A stretch of 35,258 nt of DNA. It comes from Candidatus Lambdaproteobacteria bacterium. Lineage in GTDB: Bacteria; SAR324; JACQKK01. Below, piece after piece: positions 16,724 to 24,310 of the stretch (within the stretch, counting starts at the first letter, position 1; every line of letters starts with the position of its first letter). The notes beneath the pieces are model-generated. The model was not told the origin of the DNA. It did not search any database and saw nothing but the letters and a program-made list of their open reading frames with translations. The stretch spans positions 1 through 35,258 of the forward strand of contig JACQKK010000076.1 in assembly GCA_016204605.1 (NCBI GenBank), in the 5' to 3' direction. A program made the position numbers and the translations under genes.

Positions 16724-17350
16724 ATGGCCGAGCTGTACGCCATCGTGGGGAGCATGGAGCGGGCGCGCTTCATGCTGGAACAGCAGGTGCCCTACCTGCA
16801 ATTGCGGTTCAAGGAAGGGCCGCTGGAGCCCCACCGCGCGGAGATCGCGGGGTGGCCGCGCCGGTATCGCCGCACCCGCCTGATCGTCAACGACGATCCG
16901 GCGTTCGCCGAGTCCGTCGGCGCCTGGGGGGCGCATCTGGGGCAGGAGGATCTGGAGCGCCATCCGCCGGAGCGCCTGCGCGGGCTCCGTCTCAAGCTCG
17001 GCATCTCGACGCACAGCGATGCGGAGATCGCCCGCGCCTTGACATATTCCCCGGCGCTGCTAGGGTTTGGGCCGATTTTCGCCACCAGCACCAAGGACGT
17101 GAAACACCCGCCCACCGGCGTGGCGCGGCTGCGCGAGGTGGTGGCGCGGGTGCCGCTGCCGATCGTCGCCATCGGCGGGATCGGCGCTGCCAACCTCGAT
17201 GCGGTGGTCGCCACCGGGGTGGCCCTGGTGGCCATGATCTCGTACCTCGACGCCATCACCTCCCGCGCGCAGATGGAGGCCCTGCTGGCGCGACTGCGCG
17301 CCACGCCCGCCGCCGCGCCCGCCACTGGGCCGTTCGTCCCGCGCGCCTGA
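16724..17350 (+). CDS. thiE: Thiamine-phosphate synthase (ThiE/TenI family)
   Basis: A TIM-barrel enzyme predicted to couple the pyrimidine and thiazole phosphates into thiamine phosphate. The 208-residue protein keeps the whole ThiE ligand set: YLQLRFKE (the Q-x-R-x-K motif), LIVNDDP, HLGQED, ISTHS, GFGPIFATSTK and AIGGIGAANLDAVVATG. AGGAGG lies 7 bases before ATG 16724, a very good ribosome-binding site. No other thiamine gene is close by. A TenI-like aminohydrolase-regulator paralogue is the main alternative, but conservation of the substrate residues favours a true synthase. Confidence 0.88.
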   Translation: MAELYAIVGSMERARFMLEQQVPYLQLRFKEGPLEPHRAEIAGWPRRYRRTRLIVNDDPAFAESVGAWGAHLGQEDLERHPPERLRGLRLKLGISTHSDAEIARALTYSPALLGFGPIFATSTKDVKHPPTGVARLREVVARVPLPIVAIGGIGAANLDAVVATGVALVAMISYLDAITSRAQMEALLARLRATPAAAPATGPFVPRA

Positions 17351-17388
17351 CGCCGGACGGAAGAAGGCCCAACCCCAGGGGAACCCAC

Positions 17389-18594
17389 ATGACCGCGCCG
17401 TTGCAAGACATCCGCGTCGTCGAACTGGCCGAGGGCCTTGCCGTGGCCGCGGCCTGCGCTTACCTGGCCGACCTCGGGGCGGCCGTGGTCAAGATCGAGC
17501 CGCCCGGCGGCGACCCCGCCCGCGGGCGACGCCTGCCCTGGGCCGCGAACGGCGGGCCGCTGAACCCGGGCTTCCAGATGGACAACCGCGGCAAACGTTC
17601 GCTGACGCTGGACACGGGCCGGAGCGAAAGCGCCGAAGTGCTGGCGGAGCTGCTGCGCCGGGCCGACATCTTCGCCACCGATCTCGACCCCGAAGCGCAG
17701 GGGCGGCGCGGGCTGACCCTGGCGGCGCTGGCGGCCGTCAACGGGCGGCTGGTGCACGTCACCCTTACGCCCTACGGCTCGCGCGGCCCCGGCAACCGCC
17801 GCCCAGGCAACGACTACCACGCCTTCTGGGCGCGCAGCGGCATCATGGGCATGATGGGCGAGCCGCCCTCGGCCCCCTCCATGCAGCGCCCGGGCATGGG
17901 CGACCACGCCGCGTCCATCAACCTGGTCACCGCCACCATGGCCGCCCTGCGGCAGCGCGACGTCTCGGGGCGCGGGGTGGGCGCCGAGGTGACGCTGCAC
18001 GGCAGCGGCATCTGGATGCTCGCCGCCGATATCGCCTCGACCCATGTCGCCCAGCGCAACTCCCCGCGCCAGGAGCGCCCGCGCGCCCTCAACCCCTTCC
18101 GCAACCACTACCGCACCCGCGACGGCCACTGGCTGTTCCTGGTGATGCCCCAGCCCAAGGTGTACTGGGCGAAGATCTGTCGGGCGCTGGGTCGCGAGGA
18201 ATGGCTCGATGCGGCCCGCCACGGCAGCTACGAGCAGATGATGGAGCGCCACGAGGCGCTGGTGGGGGAGCTGGACCGGTTGTTCGCCGGGCGCGACTTC
18301 GAGGAATGGAAGCGGCGGCTGGATGCGGAGAAGCTGATCTGGGCGCCCGGGGCCGAGCTGCCCCAGGTGGTCGAGGACCCTCAGCTCCACGCCATGGCGT
18401 ACTTCCCCGCGCTCGACGTCCCCGGGGCGGGTCGCCTGCGCACGGTGGCCGCTCCGGTGCGCATCGAGGGCGTCGCGATCGGCCCCCAAGGGCCCGCGCC
18501 CGAGCCCGGCCAGCACACCGACGCCATCCTGGGCGAGCTCGGCTACGACGCGGCGCGGATCGCGCGCCTGCGCGGCGCGGGGGTGCTGGGCTGA
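17389..18594 (+). CDS. Family III (CaiB/BaiF) CoA-transferase
   Basis: Moves CoA between carboxylic acids through an enzyme-bound anhydride. The 401-residue protein begins with LQDIRVVELAEGLAVAAACAYLADLGAAVVKIEPP, the family N-terminus. Asp172 in RPGMGDHAASINL fits the catalytic aspartate position. DALVGELDRLFAGRDFEEW-like helices and PGAELPQVVEDPQLHA, the typical C-terminal signature, follow. The start is ATG 17389 with CAGGGGAACC upstream; the longer open frame overlaps thiE and is not credible. The acyl substrate cannot be deduced. It follows thiE by 38 bases and may share its transcript, but the two functions are unrelated. Confidence 0.9.
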   Translation: MTAPLQDIRVVELAEGLAVAAACAYLADLGAAVVKIEPPGGDPARGRRLPWAANGGPLNPGFQMDNRGKRSLTLDTGRSESAEVLAELLRRADIFATDLDPEAQGRRGLTLAALAAVNGRLVHVTLTPYGSRGPGNRRPGNDYHAFWARSGIMGMMGEPPSAPSMQRPGMGDHAASINLVTATMAALRQRDVSGRGVGAEVTLHGSGIWMLAADIASTHVAQRNSPRQERPRALNPFRNHYRTRDGHWLFLVMPQPKVYWAKICRALGREEWLDAARHGSYEQMMERHEALVGELDRLFAGRDFEEWKRRLDAEKLIWAPGAELPQVVEDPQLHAMAYFPALDVPGAGRLRTVAAPVRIEGVAIGPQGPAPEPGQHTDAILGELGYDAARIARLRGAGVLG

Positions 18595-18665
18595 GCGCCG
18601 GCAGGATCCCCTGCGGTAGCCCCCGGGCTCCGCTGCGACTCGGAACGGCCGGCGAGCGCGCACCC

Positions 18666-19631
18666 TCAGCGCCCCTCGAGCAGCCTGCCGTGGTGGAGCA
18701 GCAGCTCGACCTTGCCCCGATAGGTCTGCACGAATCCCTCCAGCCGGACGGCGGCCGGGAGCGGCCAGCCGGCGATCCCCAGCCGCTCGGCGGTGCGGCC
18801 GAGCGCGACCACGCGCAACGGCGCCAGAGCGGCGCCGCCGCGGGCTCCGGCCAGGGAGAGCACCCGCACGCCCTTGCCGAGCGGCTTCACGCCGACGAGC
18901 CGCCCTTCGAGCGTCACGTAGCGCCCCACGTGCGGGCGGCCATCGAAGCGCTCGGCCCGCTGGAGGCCCGGCAGGAACAGCGGATTGCCGGGAGCGCGCG
19001 GCGTCTTGCGCTCGGACTTCAGGCGGTGCAGGTAGTGGCGGCGGGAGGTCTCGCTGCTCCAGATGCCCCGCCGCGCGCCGAACGCCTCGGCTTCGGCCTG
19101 GGCGTAGCGATCGTAGTCGGGGGGAAAGGAGAAGCGCGTGTCGAAGGTGCTGTGTCCCTGGCGGATCAGCTCCAGGTTGACGTTGCGGCCGCCGGCCGTC
19201 ACCAGCGCCAGCGTGCGCCCATACGCGTCCTGGGGGCGGTCGCCCGCCAGCTCGAGGCGGAGGGGTGGGCGGGCCAGCAGCTCGGCCAGCGCCGCACGGG
19301 CGGCCAGCCCCCGCGGCACGTCGCGCCCCTTGTGCGATTCGGAGAGCTCGGGCGTGTCCACGAACAGCAGCCGCACGCGCTCGCGGGGGAGGTCCAGGCG
19401 TCCGTTGCCGTCGAGGTCCGCCTCGAAGGTGTCGCCATCCACCACCCGGGCCGGTGGGCGGCTTAGCTCGATCGTCAGGGCCGGCGGGGCCCCGCCGGCG
19501 GGAAGGGCGGCGCTCGACCCCGCGAGCGCCGGCAGCGCGAGCAGGAGCGCGGCAGCGTATCGTCGCGCTGTGCACTTGAATCCGCCCGTCGGGCGGCTGG
19601 CGGGATGGGTCGATCGCGGGGCAGCGGGCAT
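18666..19631 (-). CDS. Exported thermonuclease (SNase-like) with C-terminal extension
   Basis: A Ca-dependent nuclease of the staphylococcal nuclease fold, 321 residues. A cationic start and hydrophobic run (YAAALLLALPALAGSSAALPA, about 25-45) indicate export. The nuclease domain has VVDGDT (Asp65, Asp67), RVRLLFVDTPE (the catalytic Arg and Glu of the family) and DAYGRTLA (second catalytic Arg). Between them, residues 72-80 read DLDGNGRLD, an EF-hand-like acidic loop. The last 110 residues, beyond the IWSS end of the SNase fold, appear to be a separate beta-rich domain of OB type. ATG 19631 is chosen as the first start fitting the signal peptide. fxsA ends 20 bases upstream on the same strand, so the two form a likely operon. 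Confidence 0.9.
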   Translation of the reverse strand: MPAAPRSTHPASRPTGGFKCTARRYAAALLLALPALAGSSAALPAGGAPPALTIELSRPPARVVDGDTFEADLDGNGRLDLPRERVRLLFVDTPELSESHKGRDVPRGLAARAALAELLARPPLRLELAGDRPQDAYGRTLALVTAGGRNVNLELIRQGHSTFDTRFSFPPDYDRYAQAEAEAFGARRGIWSSETSRRHYLHRLKSERKTPRAPGNPLFLPGLQRAERFDGRPHVGRYVTLEGRLVGVKPLGKGVRVLSLAGARGGAALAPLRVVALGRTAERLGIAGWPLPAAVRLEGFVQTYRGKVELLLHHGRLLEGR

Positions 19632-19651
19632 GGTCGCCACGCGCTTGCGGC

Positions 19652-20098
19652 TCAGACCGAAGGCGAGCGCCCCGGTCGCAGGGCGAGCGGTTCCCCGTTG
19701 ATCCGCGACTCGCGCGGCACGCTCGGGGAAAGGGGGAAGTGGTTGTGCAGCAGCCGCAGCACGATCGCCCGCGCCAGCCACCGGCCCGGCGGGAACAGCA
19801 GCGCAAAGCCCACCAGATCGCCCAGGAAGCCCGGCGCCACGAGCAGGAAGCCGCCCAGCAGCACCAGGGCCATGTCCACCAGCTCCCCCGTCGGCAGCTC
19901 TTCGGCGACGAGCCGGCGATGGATGGCGAGGAACGTGCGCAACCCCTGCCAGCGCACCATGAACGCGCCCAGCACCAGGGTGCCCAGCAGCCAGAACACC
20001 GTCACGCCGCTGCCGACGAACCGGCCCAGCGTGAGCAGCAGCCAGACTTCGCCGATGGTGTACAGCCCCAGACCCACGATGACGATCCACAGCCACAT
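19652..20098 (-). CDS. fxsA: FxsA-family membrane protein
   Basis: A 148-residue inner-membrane protein. It opens MWLWIVIVGLGLYTIGEVWLL with a first membrane segment, followed by a second (VTVFWLLGTLVLGAFMV) and further hydrophobic segments around VDMALVLLGGFLLVAPGFLGDLVGFALLF. The APGFLGDLVG stretch is the conserved FxsA core. In E. coli FxsA lessens F-plasmid exclusion of phage T7; the general function is unknown. The longer frame to 20293 lacks homology upstream of Met 20098. The Arg-rich C-terminus would be cytosolic. It is probably co-transcribed with the nuclease gene. Confidence 0.9.
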   Translation of the reverse strand: MWLWIVIVGLGLYTIGEVWLLLTLGRFVGSGVTVFWLLGTLVLGAFMVRWQGLRTFLAIHRRLVAEELPTGELVDMALVLLGGFLLVAPGFLGDLVGFALLFPPGRWLARAIVLRLLHNHFPLSPSVPRESRINGEPLALRPGRSPSV

Positions 20099-20229
20099 AC
20101 GGCGTACACGGGCAGGCGAACGGATGCGCTCCACACTGCGGGGCCGGGCGGGTTGCAGCGCCGGCGCCACAGGTTGCGGGGACAGGATATCCCAGCCAAG
20201 GGCCGCTCCCTTGTCCCGCGGTTGCAACA

Positions 20230-20259
20230 ATGATAGACCAAGTACCTTTCGGGAAACAA
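20230..20259 (-). promoter_or_regulatory. Candidate promoter for fxsA and the nuclease
   Basis: On the minus strand, TTGTTT (20254-20259) and TATCAT (20230-20235) are 18 bases apart, in an A/T-rich patch of the 315-base divergent gap 20099-20413. The palindrome GTTGCAAC (20221-20228) lies next to it. The remainder of the gap holds no gene; a small TGCAAG-AAC-CTTGCA hairpin (20362-20376) lies just before the hom ribosome-binding site. Confidence 0.35.
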
Positions 20260-20413
20260 TCATGGCGGCCTGGCAGCGGGTGGACGGGCTCATCCGGGGT
20301 CATGGTCCCGAGCGGTGGCTGGCAGGGCTCCGCGTTCCCACACCCCGATGCTTTCACCGCATGCAAGAACCTTGCACGCGGAGCCGCCCCCCGGCAGGAG
20401 GAAATTCCCCGAC

Positions 20414-21730
20414 ATGCGCACCATCAATATCGGTCTGTTCGGCCTGGGCGTGGTGGGCACCGGCCTGCTGACGATCCTGCAGAACAACCGCGACCTGATC
20501 CGGGCCCGGCTGGGCGCGGAGGTGCGGGTGAAGCGGATCGTCACGGCCCATCCGGAAAAGCCTCGCAGCGTGAACCTGGCGGGAATTCCCCTGGGCACAG
20601 AGCCGGCGGCCATCCTCGCCGATCCGGAGATTCCCATCGTCGTCGAGCTGATCGGCGGCACGGGCGCGGCGCGCGAGATCGTGCTGGGCGCCCTGGAGGC
20701 GGGCAAGCACGTCGTCACCGCCAACAAGGCGCTGCTGGCCGAACACGCCCAGGAGATCTTCGGCAAGGTATACGAGAAGGGCGCGTCGCTGGGGATGGAG
20801 GCCGCCGTGGCGGGCGGGATTCCCGTGCTGCGCTCCCTCAAGGAAGGGCTGGCGGCCGATAACATCCTCGAGGTCGCCGGGATCGTCAACGGCACGTGCA
20901 ACTACATCCTCACCAAGATGGCCCAGGAGGGCGCGCAGTTCGCCGACGTGCTGGCCGAGGCCCAGCAGCTCGGCTATGCGGAGGCCGACCCCACCTTCGA
21001 TGTCGAGGGCCACGATGCCGCCCACAAGCTGGCGGTGCTGGTGAACCTGGCCTACGGCACCACGGTGCCGTTCGGGGCGATCTACCGCGAGGGCATCTCC
21101 GGCATCACGCCGATGGATATCGAGTTCGCGCGCCTGCTCGGCTACAACATCAAGCACCTCGCCATCGGCAAGCTCGAGGACGGCCGGGTGGAGGCGCGCG
21201 TGCACCCCACGCTCGTGCCGCGCGACCACCTGCTGGCCTCGGTGAACGGGGTGTTCAACGCGGTGTTCCTGACGGGCGACAACGTGGATGCCACCATGTC
21301 GTATGGGCGGGGGGCGGGCGGCCTGCCCACCGGCAGCGCGGTGGCCAGCGACGTGATCGACATCGCGCGGAACGTGCTCAGCGGCATCCGCGGCCGCGTG
21401 CCGGCCCTGACCGTGGTGGCGGAGGCGCTGCGCGACCTGCCGGTGATGCCGATCGAGGACATCTCCTCCGAGTACTACCTGCGCTTCCAGGTGCGGGACC
21501 GGGCGGGCGTGCTGGCGCGCATCACCACGGTGATGGGCAGCCATGGCATCAGCATCCAGTCGATGATCCAGCCCAGCCAGGCCGACCATCCCGACGACCC
21601 CGTCCAGGTGATCCTGATCACCCATCGGGCCCGCGAGCGCGATATCCGGCGCAGCCTCTCCGAGATCGGCCCCATGGATTTCATCCTCGGCCCGACCCAG
21701 GTGATCCGCATCGAGCGCGTGGGCACCTGA
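20414..21730 (+). CDS. hom: Homoserine dehydrogenase
   Basis: NAD(P)H-dependent reduction of aspartate semialdehyde to homoserine, the branch point to threonine and methionine. The 438-residue protein has the Rossmann loop GLFGLGVVGTG at the N-terminus, VVTANKALLAEH, NGTCNYILTKM, and the catalytic segment EADPTFDVEGHDAAHKLAVL. A C-terminal ACT domain (YYLRFQVRDRAGVLARITTVM) gives likely threonine feedback. AGGAGG (20396-20401) precedes ATG 20414 by 12 bases, somewhat far. Size and architecture are those of standard monofunctional Hom. It is not linked to thrB or thrC here; lysC lies 4.7 kb upstream on the same strand. Confidence 0.96.
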   Translation: MRTINIGLFGLGVVGTGLLTILQNNRDLIRARLGAEVRVKRIVTAHPEKPRSVNLAGIPLGTEPAAILADPEIPIVVELIGGTGAAREIVLGALEAGKHVVTANKALLAEHAQEIFGKVYEKGASLGMEAAVAGGIPVLRSLKEGLAADNILEVAGIVNGTCNYILTKMAQEGAQFADVLAEAQQLGYAEADPTFDVEGHDAAHKLAVLVNLAYGTTVPFGAIYREGISGITPMDIEFARLLGYNIKHLAIGKLEDGRVEARVHPTLVPRDHLLASVNGVFNAVFLTGDNVDATMSYGRGAGGLPTGSAVASDVIDIARNVLSGIRGRVPALTVVAEALRDLPVMPIEDISSEYYLRFQVRDRAGVLARITTVMGSHGISIQSMIQPSQADHPDDPVQVILITHRARERDIRRSLSEIGPMDFILGPTQVIRIERVGT

Positions 21731-21776
21731 GCGCCACAGCATTAGGTGCGGAGGAGCGGGGGCGCCGCCCCCGCGC

Positions 21777-21807
21777 GTTGAGCGCGACCGGCCTCGTCGC
21801 GCTCAAC
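21777..21807 (+). terminator. Hairpin after hom, possible terminator
   Basis: An 11-12 bp near-perfect stem (21777-21788 with 21796-21807) with a 7-base loop lies 46 bases past the hom stop, after a GGGGGCGCCGCCCCCG palindrome. No T-run follows, so a factor-assisted or simply structural role is as likely. Confidence 0.4.
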
Positions 21808-21924
21808 CTCCCGATGTCACTGCACGGCGGGCGCCACGGCGCCTTGCGTCGCCGATCGTTCGCGCCGGCGCGGCGAAGCAGGGCAAACGTAAAGTCGCGC
21901 GCAAGCCCGACAGAATGAGGCGGA

Positions 21925-22053
21925 TCAGGGGGTGCAGATGGCCCGCGCAACTCTGCCCCCGGCCCCTCCCCGCCGGGGCGCCTCGACCTCTACGCACGCC
22001 GTGCCCGCCAGAAATGCCCGCACCCCATCCACGGTGCGAATCCGAGTCGTCAT
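21925..22053 (-). pseudogene. Possible N-terminal remnant of an integrase-core transposase
   Basis: A 42-codon minus-strand frame from ATG 22053 encodes TRIRTVDGVRAFLAGTACVE at its start. This closely resembles the N-terminus of transposases with an rve-type integrase core, whose members commonly start with an I-R-T-L-x-x-V-R-x-F-L-x-G motif. It then degrades into a Gly/Arg-rich stretch and stops at 21925. The DDE catalytic part is absent. The GGCATCCT-CCC-AGGATGCC hairpin (22061-22079) lies directly upstream. The match is from memory of the family and short, so it is only a suggestion. Confidence 0.35.
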
Positions 22054-22163
22054 GACGGTCGGCATCCTCCCAGGATGCCCGATCCGTCGCCCCAGTCAGA
22101 CCCATTCCCCGTTGGAATCACGAGTCTCGTTCAGACTCATCTCACTTTGGAAAAGGCTTGATC

Positions 22164-22192
22164 TTGCGATTTCGGGGGCTATTGGCGACAAT
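22164..22192 (+). promoter_or_regulatory. Candidate promoter for the lpoB operon
   Basis: TTGCGA (22164-22169) and GACAAT (22187-22192) with a 17-base spacer lie 76 bases before lpoB, in the most A/T-rich part of the 537-base gap 21731-22267. Other contents of the gap are the post-hom hairpin, the possible transposase remnant, and two more hairpins: 22061-22079 and GAGTCT-CGTTC-AGACTC at 22122-22138. Confidence 0.35.
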
Positions 22193-22267
22193 TACGGGGC
22201 TGATCCGTTGACGACCCGCGCAGCGGGTGGCCTGACGCCTTACCTTTCAACAGAGCTGGGTACGGGA

Positions 22268-22900
22268 ATGAAAAACATGCAACGGTACGGTCTGCGCGTG
22301 ACCCCCTGGACAGGGCTGCTGATGGTGGTGGTGGCCGCGCTGGCGCTCGCCTCCTGCGCCGAACGGCGTGTGCAACGGCGCGATGTGAAGGAGGAGATCG
22401 ACCTGAGCGGCCGCTGGAACGATACGGATTCGCGGCTGGTGGCCGACGAGATGATCAAGGACGTGCTCTCGTTCCCCTGGGTGCAACAGTTCAAGGATGG
22501 CCACGCCGGCAAGAAGCCCGTGGTGATCCCCTTCGGCGTGAAGAACCGCACCAGCGAGCACATCAACACGCAGACGTTCGTCAAGGATCTCGAACGCTCC
22601 TTCCTGCGCTCGGGCGCGGTGCAGGTGGTGGCCTCCCGCGATGAGCGCGAGAGCATCCGGGCCGAGCGGGCCGATCAGCAGGCGGGTCTCACGGCCAACC
22701 CCGCGGCCATCGGCAAGGAAACGGGCGCCGATTTCGTGCTCACGGGCGTGATCAACGCGATCAACGACCGGGAGGGCGGCCAGGAGGTGGTGTTCTACCA
22801 GACCAACCTGGAGCTGATCAGCGTCGTCTCCAACGAGAAGGTCTGGATCGGCGACAAGAAGATCAAGAAGTTCATCGATCGCTCCAAGACCAAGTTCTAG
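22268..22900 (+). CDS. lpoB: LpoB-family lipoprotein (penicillin-binding protein activator type)
   Basis: An outer-membrane lipoprotein of the family whose E. coli member activates PBP1b from outside. The 210-residue precursor has a hydrophobic signal (GLLMVVVAALALASC) with lipobox LASC and acylated Cys30. The conserved core follows: DLSGRWNDTDSRLVADEMI, PVVIPFGVKNRTSEHINTQTFVKDLE, GKETGADFVLTGVINAI, and the end VWIGDKKIKKF. The start is ATG 22268 (a second ATG at 22277 also fits); the longer frame to 21932 is intergenic. The next gene starts 6 bases on, so the two lipoproteins are co-expressed. Whether it truly activates a PBP or pairs with its COG3014 neighbour in another envelope task is inferred only. 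Confidence 0.9.
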   Translation: MKNMQRYGLRVTPWTGLLMVVVAALALASCAERRVQRRDVKEEIDLSGRWNDTDSRLVADEMIKDVLSFPWVQQFKDGHAGKKPVVIPFGVKNRTSEHINTQTFVKDLERSFLRSGAVQVVASRDERESIRAERADQQAGLTANPAAIGKETGADFVLTGVINAINDREGGQEVVFYQTNLELISVVSNEKVWIGDKKIKKFIDRSKTKF

Positions 22901-22906
22901 GCCCGC

Positions 22907-24289
22907 ATGATGACCCGACTCCTCGCTCCCGCCGCAGGGTCCGCGCGCGTGGCGGCCGGCCACCGGGCGCTGCCCCTGGTCGCGTTCGCCCTGGCGGTGG
23001 CGCTGGGCGCATGCGCGCCCCACCGCGACCTGTATCCGCGGCTGGACGACCTGGCCCGCAACGGCCGCTACCTCGAAGCGGCCAAGCTGGTCGAATCCAG
23101 CAAGGACACGTACAGCGAGCGCAACGAGGTGCTCTTCAACATGGACCGCGGGGTGTTCTACCACTACGCGGGCGACTTTGCGAAGAGCAACGAGGCGTTC
23201 GAGCAGGCGGAGCGGCGCATCGACGAGCTGTTCACGGAGTCGATCACAGGCCATGTGGTGGCCTTCGCCGTCAACGACAACACGCTGCCCTACAGCGGGG
23301 AGGACTTCGAGCGGGTCATCATCAACATCTACCGCGCGCTGAACTACGCCCAGCTCGGCCAGATCGAGGCCGCGCTGGTCGAGGCGCGCAAGGTGGATCA
23401 GAAGCTCGACCTCATCAACCGGCAGTACGAGCCGGACAAGCGCAACGTCTACAAGGAAGATGCGTTCGCACGGTTCCTGATGGGCGTGTTCTACCAGATC
23501 GGCGGGTCGCGGGATGACCTCAACGATGCCTTCATCTCGGATCGGCTGGCCCTTGGCATCTACGAGAAGGACTTCTCCAAGAACTACGGCGTCTACCCGC
23601 CGATCGCGCTCAAGTCCAACTACGTGACCTCGGCCGCGTTCATGGGCGGCGAGGAGCTGGAGACGGCGCAGCGGCAGTTTCCCACGATTCCACCCCTGCG
23701 GCCGGCGGAGAAGCAGGGCAAGGGCCAGCTCTACTTCATCCACTTCGCGGGCCGCGGGCCCGTGAAGGTGGAAAACGCCATCCTGGCGCACATGCCCGAT
23801 GGGTACCTGATGAAGATCGCCTTTCCCGGCTATGTGCGCTCGCCCTATGTGATCTCGGGGTCGCGCGTCGAGATCGGGGGCGGGCCGGCGATCACCCTCG
23901 ACGTGGGCGAGCCGATCGGACCCATCGCCTTCAAGAACCTCGACAACCGCAAGACCCGGATCGCCGCCAAGGCCATCGCGCGGGCCACCACCAAATACCT
24001 CGCCACGAAGGCCCTGACCGGCGGCAGGCGCCGCGACGATATGGCCGGCGCCCTGCTGGGCCTGGCCGCCAACGTGGCCGCGGTGGCGACCGAGCAGGCC
24101 GACCTGCGCGCGTGGCAGACTCTGCCCGACCGCATCCTCGTCGGGCGGGTGTGGCTGGAGCCCGGCCGGCACCGCGTGCGCGTCATTTACACCGGCAGCG
24201 GCGGCGGCGTGGTTTCGACCCGCGAGCTGGGCGAGATCGAGGTCAAGCCCGGCGCCACGCGGTTCGTCCTGCTGCACACCAACAGCTGA
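22907..24289 (+). CDS. COG3014-type lipoprotein, TPR-like
   Basis: A 460-residue lipoprotein of unknown function. The signal peptide ends in LGAC, giving acylated Cys36. Residues about 45-240 are helical and TPR-like (YLEAAKLVESSKDTYSERNEVLFNMDRG; AGDFAKSNEAFEQAERRID; LNYAQLGQIEAALVEARKV). The C-terminal half (from about 265) is beta-rich and contains a conserved hydrophobic stretch IAAKAIARATTKYLATKAL before a short strand-rich end. I recognise it as the family regularly found beside LpoB-like genes. It lies 6 bases after lpoB and 21 bases before serB, so all three are probably one transcript. A scaffold role in the periplasm is plausible, but the function has not been defined to my knowledge. 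Confidence 0.85.
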   Translation: MMTRLLAPAAGSARVAAGHRALPLVAFALAVALGACAPHRDLYPRLDDLARNGRYLEAAKLVESSKDTYSERNEVLFNMDRGVFYHYAGDFAKSNEAFEQAERRIDELFTESITGHVVAFAVNDNTLPYSGEDFERVIINIYRALNYAQLGQIEAALVEARKVDQKLDLINRQYEPDKRNVYKEDAFARFLMGVFYQIGGSRDDLNDAFISDRLALGIYEKDFSKNYGVYPPIALKSNYVTSAAFMGGEELETAQRQFPTIPPLRPAEKQGKGQLYFIHFAGRGPVKVENAILAHMPDGYLMKIAFPGYVRSPYVISGSRVEIGGGPAITLDVGEPIGPIAFKNLDNRKTRIAAKAIARATTKYLATKALTGGRRRDDMAGALLGLAANVAAVATEQADLRAWQTLPDRILVGRVWLEPGRHRVRVIYTGSGGGVVSTRELGEIEVKPGATRFVLLHTNS

Positions 24290-24310
24290 GGCGCCGCGCC
24301 GCCCGACCCG

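Noticed and set aside
17040..17075. TTGACA followed by TAGGGT at 17-base spacing
   Set aside because: It lies inside the thiE-like coding region and encodes normal conserved residues; nothing suggests an internal promoter.
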